Shown: positions 49,612 to 55,198 of the stretch, in pieces
Layout of the letters: each line of letters begins with the position of its first letter
Numbering within the stretch: position 1 is the first letter of the stretch
Assembly: GCF_900142535.1 (NCBI RefSeq)
Contig: NZ_FRBE01000022.1
Location: 1 to 55,198 of the forward strand
DNA: 55,198 bases
Source: Fibrobacter sp. UWEL
Lineage (GTDB): Bacteria > Fibrobacterota > Fibrobacteria > Fibrobacterales > Fibrobacteraceae
Direction: 5' to 3'
The notes under the pieces: generated by a model
Told to the model about the DNA's origin: nothing
Databases searched by the model: none
What the model saw: the letters and a program-made list of their open reading frames with translations, nothing else
Made by a program: the position numbers and the translations under genes

Positions 49612-49735
49612 GCGAGATAAGGCTACTTCGTAGCCTCTGCCGCTACGCCTCGGCAATGCCGGTGAGCTAGCTCCCCGGCGCTGCACTCGGCTTGCTGGCA
49701 GTCGAACTCACTTCGTGAGTTCTCCTGCATCTCGC
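49612..49735 (+). repeat. Compact hairpin-rich element with terminal inverted repeats and tRNA-like end
   Basis: Ends GCGAGAT (49612-49618) and ATCTCGC (49729-49735) are reverse complements. Inside are four clean hairpins: GGCTAC-TTC-GTAGCC (49621-49635), TGCCG/CGGCA (49638-49655), GCCGG-T-GAGC-TA-GCTC-C-CCGGC (49658-49679) and GAACTCAC-TTC-GTGAGTTC (49704-49722). The right end shares TCGTGAGTTC and ATCTCGCTAT with the T arm and acceptor region of the nearby tRNA-Pro, in the opposite orientation. It is either a folded RNA or a mosaic repeat. Confidence 0.6.
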
Positions 49736-49757
49736 TATCCTGAATACACGAAAAAAG

Positions 49758-49786
49758 AAGACCACCCTTTGGGTGGTCTTTCTTTT
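49758..49786. terminator. Bidirectional terminator next to tRNA-Pro
   Basis: A long perfect stem AAGACCACCC/GGGTGGTCTT, with T-rich runs on both sides (TCTTTTT on plus; CTTTTTT on minus). It ends the tRNA-Pro transcript. Confidence 0.9.
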
Positions 49787-49791
49787 TCGTA

Positions 49792-49865
49792 TCGGAATAG
49801 CGAGATTCGAACTCACGACCTCTTGCTCCCGAAGCAAGCGCTCTACCAGACTGAGCTATATTCCG
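49792..49865 (-). tRNA. tRNA-Pro (CGG)
   Basis: 74 nt on the minus strand. Acceptor CGGAATA/TATTCCG, anticodon stem CTTGC/GCAAG with loop TTCGGGA giving anticodon CGG, T arm GTGAG-TTCGAAT-CTCGC and discriminator A. No CCA is encoded. A terminator lies 6-34 bases downstream. Confidence 0.94.
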
Positions 49866-49926
49866 TTTTGTGAGTCCAAATATAGATAGTGTATTGGACT
49901 TTTTAAAGGGGTATGGGGCAAAAAAG

Positions 49927-50400
49927 TTACTTTTTTGCTTTGGGTTTGCCTTTGGAATTGAGTTTGGGAGCGGGTTTTCCTAGTTTCATAATGCTGGATC
50001 CTGCGTTGTCGGGCTCTACTTTGTAGAGGGTGATGCGGTTGCTCCATTCGGTGCGGGCTTTGCGGTCGATGATGTGCTTGACGTTGCCGTATTCCGGGTT
50101 TCCGCCGCCGTGGATGACGCGGAGGACGGAGAGGCCTGCAATCAGGAGGTCGTCAATGCGGCGTTCTACTGCAGCTGCGGCTTCTTCGGAGGTGTATCCG
50201 TGAAGGTCGATTTCATCTTCGGGAACGGGAAGTTCCCAACTGGAGGGGCTGCGGCGCATTTTCTTGCCGCGGGGACCGCGGTTCTGGGGGCGGGCGGCGG
50301 CTTCTGCTTCTTCGGCCTGCTGGCGAGCCAGATCCTTGTCTTCCATGCGGTGATTCATGATCCATTCCAGCTGGAATTTTTCGTCTTCGTTCATTTCCAT
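49927..50400 (-). CDS. Smr-domain protein
   Basis: About 157 residues from the ATG at 50400. A TTG at 50469 would add 23 residues but has no ribosome-binding site. The N-terminal half is charged (EDKDLARQQAEEAEAAARPQ). The Smr domain (about 70-140) has DEIDLHGYTSEEA, DLLIAGLSVLRVIHGGG and NRITLYKVEPDNAGSS. The DLHG and HGGG motifs are the family's catalytic or binding signature, and Smr domains nick branched DNA or cut RNA. The C-terminal tail is lysine-rich (KLNSKGKPKAKK), fitting nucleic-acid binding. It is stand-alone rather than a MutS2 part. Divergent from the ABC transporter gene. Confidence 0.88.
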   Translation of the reverse strand: MEMNEDEKFQLEWIMNHRMEDKDLARQQAEEAEAAARPQNRGPRGKKMRRSPSSWELPVPEDEIDLHGYTSEEAAAAVERRIDDLLIAGLSVLRVIHGGGNPEYGNVKHIIDRKARTEWSNRITLYKVEPDNAGSSIMKLGKPAPKLNSKGKPKAKK

Positions 50401-50519
50401 TTCATTGCCTGCGCTTGTAATTTGCGGGGTCAAATCTAGTAAAAACGGGTTGGATCCAGCTTTGTTCAACGGTGGATATACCTATATTTCTATCCGTATT
50501 TTTTCTTAGGAATCTCCGT

Positions 50520-52742
50520 ATGATTCGTAATGTTTTTAAGATGGTGATGGCCGCTGCCCTGGCCCTTTCCGCTATGGTCCTGGTGGGCTGCAACGAAAAT
50601 GATCCGCTGGCAAATCGTGTCAATAAGGTCAGTGACCTGGGCAAGAAGAAGGTGGGTGTTCAGATTGGTAACACCGCAGATATTTATGCCTCGGAATATG
50701 GTGGCGATACTGCCAAGATCGATGTGGAACGCTACACCAAGTTGGCTGATGCGGTCCAGGCTCTCAAGCAGGGCAAGATTGACGCGGTGCTGCTGGATGA
50801 CCAGCCGGCCATTTACTTCGTAAAGCAGAATCCTACGCTTCGCGTTCTGGACGAGGCTTTCGTCGAAGAAACTTATGCAGGTGTCATTGCCAAGGGCCGT
50901 GAAGGCTTGCTGGATACCTTCAATGTGGTGCTGAAGGAAATGCACGACAATGGCATTTTCGATTCCTTGATGAACACTTACATCAATGGTACCGGTGAAT
51001 ATCATTATGCTCAGAAGGTAACGGAAGGGGAAAAGTTGGTGCTGGCTACCAACGCTCAGTTCCCGCCCTATGAATACCACGAAGGCGATAAGATTGTCGG
51101 TTTGGAAATTGAACTGGCTTACTACCTGGCCGACAAGATGGGCCGCGTGCTGGAAATCCAGGACATTGAATTTGATGCAGTGATTAATGCTGTAAGTTCT
51201 GGTAAAGCCGATCTTGGTTTGTCTGGTTTTACCGTTACCGAAGAGCGCAAGAAGTCCATTAATTTCACCGACAAGTTGGTGGACAATAAGGTTGTGGTCA
51301 TGGTTCGCAGCGATATCAAGCCCAGCGAACTGGATAACAAGGTTTTTGCGGTTAGCGATCTTGGCAAGAAGAAGGTGGGTGTTCAGATTGGTAATACTGC
51401 CGATATTTATGCTTCCGAATATGGTGGTGATACCAACAAGATTGATGTGGAACGTTACACCAAGTTGGCTGATGCGGTCCAGGCTCTCAAGCAGGGCAAG
51501 ATTGACGCTGTGCTGCTGGATGACCAGCCGGCTATTTATTTCGTAAAGCAGAATCCTACGCTGCGCGTTTTGGATGAAGCTTTCGTTGAAGAAACTTATG
51601 CAGGTGTCATTGCCAAGGGCCGCGAAGGCTTGTTGGATACCTTCAATGTGGTGTTGAAGGAGATGCATGAAAATGGCACCTTCGATTCTTTGATGAACAC
51701 TTACATCAATGGAACCGGTTCTTTCCATTACGCACAAAAGGTGACGGAAGGGGAGAAGTTGGTGCTGGCCACTAACGCCCAGTTCCCGCCCTACGAATAT
51801 CACGAAGGTGATAAGATTGCTGGCCTGGAAATTGAACTGGCTTACTACCTGGCCGACAAGATGGGCCGTGTGCTGGAAATTCAGGACATTGAATTTGATG
51901 CTGTGATTAACGCAGTAAGTTCCGGCAAGGCTGACATTGGTTTGTCTGGCTTTACCGTCACCGAAGAACGCAAGAAGTCCATTAACTTCACCGATAAGCT
52001 GGTGGATAACCGCGTGGTGATTCTGGTCCGTACCGGCATGAAGGAAGCGGATCAGGAAACTTTCGTGGAAAAGTTCCAGAAGAATTTCATTAAGGACAAT
52101 CGCTGGAAGTACATCGCCGAAGGTCTTCGCAATACTTTGATTATCGCCCTTTGCGCAGCTCTCTTGGGTATTCTCATTGGCTTCTTAGTGGCCATGGTCC
52201 GTGTGAACCACGAGTTTAACGGCAAGTACAAAATTGCTAACTGGATTTGCAAGGCTTACCTGGCGGTGATTCGCGGTACGCCTATGATGGTCCAGCTGTT
52301 GATCATCTACTACATCGTTTTTTCTTCTGTGAACATCAATAAGCTGCTGGTGGCAATCATCGCCTTCGGTATTAACTCCGGCGCTTACGTTTCTGAAATT
52401 ATTCGCGGTGGCATTAAGGCTGTGGATCCGGGCCAGATTGAAGCTGGCCGCAGCCTTGGCCTGAAGTTTAAGACGGTGATGATTCATGTGGTTTATCCCC
52501 AGGCTTTCAAGAATTCTCTGCCGGCGTTGACTAACGAATTTATTTCCCTCATTAAGGAAACTTCGATTTGCGGCTACATCGGTTTGACTGATTTGACCCG
52601 CGGCGGCGATATTATCCGAAGCCTCACTTACGAAGCCATGTTCCCGTTGATTTCTGTGGCCATTGTTTACTTCATCATCGTGGCAGGACTTTCCACTTGC
52701 GTTGCTCGCTTGGAAAAGAAACTGAAGAAGAACGAACGCTAA
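50520..52742 (+). CDS. Amino-acid ABC transporter: rearranged duplicated substrate-binding domain fused to permease
   Basis: 740 residues from the ATG at 50520 (AGGA upstream; a TTG at 50472 lacks a signal). Lipobox AMVLVGC anchors the N-terminus. A type-3 solute-binding domain normally runs lobe 1, lobe 2. Here the order is lobe 2 (about 40-165: KKKVGVQIGNTADIY to FDSLMNTYING), lobe 1 (about 170-265: LVLATNAQFPPYEY to NFTDKLVDNK), lobe 2 again (280-405), lobe 1 again (412-505), then a HisM/GlnP-type permease (520-735) with EAGRSLGLKF, the EAA loop contacting the ATPase. So only the central lobe1-lobe2 is contiguous. The repeats differ mainly at third codon positions, which argues against an assembly error. 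The ATPase follows 12 bp later. Probable import of a polar amino acid such as glutamine. Confidence 0.9.
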   Translation: MIRNVFKMVMAAALALSAMVLVGCNENDPLANRVNKVSDLGKKKVGVQIGNTADIYASEYGGDTAKIDVERYTKLADAVQALKQGKIDAVLLDDQPAIYFVKQNPTLRVLDEAFVEETYAGVIAKGREGLLDTFNVVLKEMHDNGIFDSLMNTYINGTGEYHYAQKVTEGEKLVLATNAQFPPYEYHEGDKIVGLEIELAYYLADKMGRVLEIQDIEFDAVINAVSSGKADLGLSGFTVTEERKKSINFTDKLVDNKVVVMVRSDIKPSELDNKVFAVSDLGKKKVGVQIGNTADIYASEYGGDTNKIDVERYTKLADAVQALKQGKIDAVLLDDQPAIYFVKQNPTLRVLDEAFVEETYAGVIAKGREGLLDTFNVVLKEMHENGTFDSLMNTYINGTGSFHYAQKVTEGEKLVLATNAQFPPYEYHEGDKIAGLEIELAYYLADKMGRVLEIQDIEFDAVINAVSSGKADIGLSGFTVTEERKKSINFTDKLVDNRVVILVRTGMKEADQETFVEKFQKNFIKDNRWKYIAEGLRNTLIIALCAALLGILIGFLVAMVRVNHEFNGKYKIANWICKAYLAVIRGTPMMVQLLIIYYIVFSSVNINKLLVAIIAFGINSGAYVSEIIRGGIKAVDPGQIEAGRSLGLKFKTVMIHVVYPQAFKNSLPALTNEFISLIKETSICGYIGLTDLTRGGDIIRSLTYEAMFPLISVAIVYFIIVAGLSTCVARLEKKLKKNER
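50631..52031 (+). repeat. 723-bp in-frame tandem duplication in transporter gene
   Basis: Unit 50631-51308 repeats at 51354-52031, a period of 723 bp or 241 codons. Protein identity is very high, while many codons differ at third positions (for example ACC/ACT, GCC/GCT, TTC/TTT in matching places). Both copies therefore seem to be under selection. Confidence 0.9.
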
Positions 52743-52754
52743 GGAGGATTTGCC

Positions 52755-53498
52755 ATGAGTGAAAAACAAGTTATGATTGAAGTGAAGAATCTCTGCAAGT
52801 CCTACGGCGACAAGACGATTCTGAAAGACATTAACGTGAAGTTCCATAAGGGTGACGTGGTTGCTATTATCGGACCTTCTGGTTGCGGTAAGTCCACGTT
52901 CCTGCGTCAGCTGAATTTGCTGGAAAAGCCCACCAGCGGCGACATTCTGTTGGATGGCAAGAGTATTTTGGATAAGAAGGTTTCAAAGCCTTCTATTCGT
53001 GCCCGCGTCGGCATGGTGTTCCAGCAGTTTAATCTGTTCAAGAATATGACTGCACTGGAAAACATTATGTTTGCGCCTGTAAAGCTGGGCTTGCTGAGCA
53101 AGGCTGAAGGTGAAAAACGCGCCAAGGAACTTTTGGAACGAGTTGGCTTGGCTGATCGTGCCGACCATTATCCCGCACAGCTTTCCGGCGGTCAGCAGCA
53201 GCGTGTGGCCATTGCCCGCGCCGCCGCCATGAATCCCGAAGCCATCCTGTTCGATGAACCTACCAGCGCTTTGGACCCGGAAATGGTGGGCGAAGTCCTG
53301 AAAATCATGAGGGACTTGGCAAACGATGGCATGACCATGCTGGTGGTGACTCACGAAATGGGCTTTGCCCGTGAAGTGGCTAACCGCGTGCTGTTCTTTG
53401 CCGACCAGGTCATCAAGGAAGACGGCACTCCCGCTGAAATCTTTGACAACCCCAAGGATCAGCGTTTGAAGGATTTTTTGGCGGCGATTAAGAAGTAG
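52755..53498 (+). CDS. glnQ: Polar amino-acid ABC transporter ATPase (GlnQ-like)
   Basis: 247 residues, the usual size. It has Walker [10 protein letters not shown] (40-48), Q-loop [15 protein letters not shown], signature [14 protein letters not shown], Walker [18 protein letters not shown] and H-loop VVTHEMGFA. The phrase [10 protein letters not shown] is typical of polar amino-acid (GlnQ/HisP) ATPases. GGAGG lies seven bases before the ATG, 12 bp after the fused transporter gene, so the pair makes a complete importer: two fused chains and two ATPases. Its last 11 bases overlap the end of the minus-strand AbiEii gene. Confidence 0.95.
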   Translation: MSEKQVMIEVKNLCKSYGDKTILKDINVKFHKGDVVAIIGPSGCGKSTFLRQLNLLEKPTSGDILLDGKSILDKKVSKPSIRARVGMVFQQFNLFKNMTALENIMFAPVKLGLLSKAEGEKRAKELLERVGLADRADHYPAQLSGGQQQRVAIARAAAMNPEAILFDEPTSALDPEMVGEVLKIMRDLANDGMTMLVVTHEMGFAREVANRVLFFADQVIKEDGTPAEIFDNPKDQRLKDFLAAIKK

Positions 53499-54360
53499 TG
53501 CGACGGCTAATCTCGCTCACCACGGGTTGCATTTTCTCGCGAATCAGTTGAACAACTACTGGGAATTCAAGAGGTTTATTCCACTTGATTCTTCTGAGAA
53601 AACCCTTCCAAAATCTGTTGCGAATAGGGTCGTTTGCAAAATCATCGGTGAAGGCGATGATGTCTTGCGGAACGGTTGTTTGCCGATTGTCAAACGTGTT
53701 GATGATTGCCTGCTTTAATGTTGTGGAGTCAATTTTTTGATTTGAAAGAATTTGATAGGAGTCAAAGAAATCTTTCATTCTGCTGTTTGCGTTTTCCAAA
53801 ACAACCATTGCGTGAAATTTTTCGGCAAGGACTGTTTCTAGAGAATAGGCAAAAAGGTTTGTTTCGGGAATATTGGACAACAATGCTGGATAGGTTATTC
53901 TGATTGGTTCCGGAGTGACAACATCTCCAAATCCAAGGTCAATAGAAATTCTTTGCACGATGGTATCTAGGTGTGCGAGAAATTGAACTCGAACGCCCTT
54001 GTATTCTTTGTTTACCATGATGTCTTCTGTGGATATGCTTTGAATATCAAAGGTGATCCCGTCTTCTTGGCAGACTTGCGAGCAGATGTTTGTGAATACT
54101 TTTTTTACTTCGGTTTTGTCGGACTTAATTCGCGTTCCAAGAAAATCAATATCTACGGTTGGACGGGATCCGAATTTTTCGTAGGCAAAGAGTAGTGCAC
54201 CGCCTTTTAGGTACAGCGAGGTTGCGTATTTGCTAATGGATACCCTGTACAAGAATCTTTCGTGGATGAAACGGATGAGAATTTGCTGGTAGTTTAGATT
54301 CTCTTTTCTTGTGAGTCCGAGAAGTCTATTACGAATGGATTTGTCCACGAATTTGACCAT
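53488..54360 (-). CDS. abiEii: AbiEii-type nucleotidyltransferase toxin
   Basis: 290 residues. The nucleotidyltransferase fold of AbiEii (MenT-like) toxins is marked by LKGGALL (51-57), [10 protein letters not shown] with Asp70 and Asp72, [10 protein letters not shown] with Asp141, and the LAEKFHAMV motif with Lys181. Family members transfer nucleotides, for MenT to tRNA acceptor ends, and cause abortive phage resistance. All motif residues are present. The upstream antitoxin gene ends one base before. The region is more A/T-rich than its neighbours, as if acquired. The last codons lie in the final 11 bp of glnQ, so the module was probably inserted right against that gene. Confidence 0.93.
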   Translation of the reverse strand: MVKFVDKSIRNRLLGLTRKENLNYQQILIRFIHERFLYRVSISKYATSLYLKGGALLFAYEKFGSRPTVDIDFLGTRIKSDKTEVKKVFTNICSQVCQEDGITFDIQSISTEDIMVNKEYKGVRVQFLAHLDTIVQRISIDLGFGDVVTPEPIRITYPALLSNIPETNLFAYSLETVLAEKFHAMVVLENANSRMKDFFDSYQILSNQKIDSTTLKQAIINTFDNRQTTVPQDIIAFTDDFANDPIRNRFWKGFLRRIKWNKPLEFPVVVQLIREKMQPVVSEISRRTTS

Positions 54361-54361
54361 A

Positions 54362-54940
54362 CTATAGGATTACCTCCAAATAAGACTTGACGGTTTTTTC
54401 GACGCGCAATTTTTTTGCTGTTTCCAAAAGCTTTGAAATCTTTTTATCGGGACGTTGCAGGTAACTGCGAAATATTTCGGAACTGAGGTCCAAACCGATT
54501 TTATTGCGATACTTGATGGCGTCGCAAACGGATCTTTCTATATCGGTGATGTGGACAGAATGTCCTTCGATGTTTGTTTGCTCAATGCCGAACTCGAATA
54601 GTTTTTCGGACCAGTAATACAGTTCTACTGAAATCGGTGATGATAGAACGACTTTTCGCTTTCTTTCGATTGCGATATTGTATGCGGACGGAATTTGAGT
54701 TGTCAAATTGTGATGAAACCACGCAGAATACATACACAAGACGCCTTTTGGCACAACTTGATTGATGTCAATCATGGTTGCTGCTAGTGTTTCGGTGGAA
54801 GCAAATATTCCTGGACGCAGACGAATCATTTCGCCGGTTCTAACCTTCTGAAGGGCTTGATGGTACTGATACGCACTTGCTGATTCTCGAAGGATAAGCG
54901 TTGGGCTGTCGGGTATTTTTTTATTGTCGTATGTAGCCAT
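54362..54940 (-). CDS. abiEi: AbiEi-family antitoxin / autorepressor
   Basis: 192 residues. The family plan is an N-terminal winged-helix region (about 10-60: SASAYQYHQALQKVRTGEMIRLRPGIF, with the turn G-x-x-x-R-L-R-x-G-I-F), then a larger C-terminal domain with YSAWFHHNLTTQIPSAYNIAI and HITDIERSVCDAIKYRNKIGLD. AbiEi neutralises AbiEii as a type IV antitoxin (no direct contact) and represses its own operon by binding inverted repeats. Fitting that, a perfect 12-bp inverted repeat lies upstream at 54955-54990. -10 TATATT is six bases before the ATG, another leaderless layout. It overlaps nothing and ends one base before abiEii. Confidence 0.9.
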   Translation of the reverse strand: MATYDNKKIPDSPTLILRESASAYQYHQALQKVRTGEMIRLRPGIFASTETLAATMIDINQVVPKGVLCMYSAWFHHNLTTQIPSAYNIAIERKRKVVLSSPISVELYYWSEKLFEFGIEQTNIEGHSVHITDIERSVCDAIKYRNKIGLDLSSEIFRSYLQRPDKKISKLLETAKKLRVEKTVKSYLEVIL

Positions 54941-54954
54941 AATTATAATATAAC

Positions 54955-54990
54955 AAATCTACGGCAAAAATGCAAAAGTGCCGTAGATTT
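54955..54990. promoter_or_regulatory. Inverted repeat operator of abiE operon
   Basis: AAATCTACGGCA (54955-54966) and TGCCGTAGATTT (54979-54990) are perfect reverse complements, 12 bp each with a 12-base spacer. On the minus strand a -35 TTGCAT and -10 TATATT (54952-54947), 17 bp apart, overlap it, so a bound repressor would block the promoter. Confidence 0.75.
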
Positions 54991-55016
54991 TTTAATATAA
55001 GGATGTTGAGTGAATC

Positions 55017-55135
55017 ATGGCACTTGAAACTGCAGTTTTGATACAGTGTTTCCTGTTGTACACTTTATTTCAAGTGTGCTCGGATAGAATTGAGCTCTTT
55101 TAGGAGGCATCATCAACATGTGTGGAAGCATTTAG
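55017..55135 (+). other. Two very short ORFs at right edge, possible leader peptides
   Basis: A 28-codon frame (55017-55103) starting MALETAV ends in a TAG that overlaps AGGAGG (55102-55107). Ten bases later comes an ATG with the tiny frame MCGSI then TAG (55118-55135). A 9-bp inverted repeat CACTTGAAA/TTTCAAGTG (55021-55029, 55068-55076) lies in the first frame. The 5-codon frame could be a leader or just chance; both are weakly supported. TATCTT follows near 55180. No full gene begins before the window ends. Confidence 0.25.
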
Positions 55136-55198
55136 GCAGCCTTGCTAGATGAATCTCTCGATTCCGATTCCCATTCGTAGGCTATCTTTACATCTACA

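Overview
The window looks like a chromosomal segment of a Fibrobacter-type bacterium. The main evidence is three loci carrying the Fibrobacter succinogenes major paralogous (FISUMP) domain, whose hallmarks are TWMAENLNY, a CPxGWHLP block and a C-terminal SVRC. Other FCB-group signs agree: a SprA-like outer-membrane protein, lamin-tail-domain proteins, a DUF2723 membrane protein, and MglA/MglB with PilT. Coding density is high and operons are tight. A recurrent -10 hexamer TATCTT or similar often sits only 6-9 bases before the start codon, suggesting several leaderless mRNAs.

Layout. 1-510: two tandem tRNA-Asn units, each with its own promoter and terminator. 615-4174: a small secreted protein, an MBOAT acyltransferase and a hybrid histidine kinase. 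4228-5618: metK with a structured leader. 5722-8648: a truncated FISUMP copy, a GNAT protein plus small ORF on the minus strand, and a full two-domain FISUMP lipoprotein; the two FISUMP copies share an identical 32-bp 3' end. 8708-14642: NIF3-like protein, M23 peptidase, a lamin-tail/beta-barrel pair, a PAS protein and a rhodanese lipoprotein. 14664-18925: riboflavin genes ribD, ribE, ribBA, ribH, then nusB. 18925-25349: DUF2723 protein and three GT2 glycosyltransferases, read here as a lipid-linked-mannose protein glycosylation set. 25414-29869: Trm112-like protein, a large acidic TPR protein resembling FimV in layout, and pilT.

The minus-strand block 29960-38626 holds nfeD, floA and a winged-helix membrane protein, then sufC-sufD, dnaG and a DegT aminotransferase. 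rpsT is divergent at 38729. From 39216 to 47324 a plus-strand block runs mglA, mglB, a DUF2914 protein, a SprA-like outer-membrane protein, an Omp85-type barrel, a lipoprotein and a third FISUMP lipoprotein. epmB and efp are divergent around 48425. Then come an RDD membrane protein, a compact hairpin-rich element with similarity to the 3' half of the neighbouring tRNA-Pro, tRNA-Pro itself, and an Smr protein. An amino-acid ABC transporter follows, whose permease is fused to a rearranged, duplicated substrate-binding domain, with its ATPase. The window ends with an AbiEi/AbiEii toxin-antitoxin pair preceded by a perfect 12-bp inverted repeat.

The observations most worth follow-up are: the lobe2-lobe1-lobe2-lobe1-permease transporter; the FimV-like protein next to PilT with about eleven copies of a short AFxSIFGDD motif; the putative O-mannosylation operon; the SprA-like/Omp85 genes behind mglAB; the leaderless start pattern; and the tRNA-like repeat element. 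No CRISPR array, prophage, rRNA or transposase was seen.
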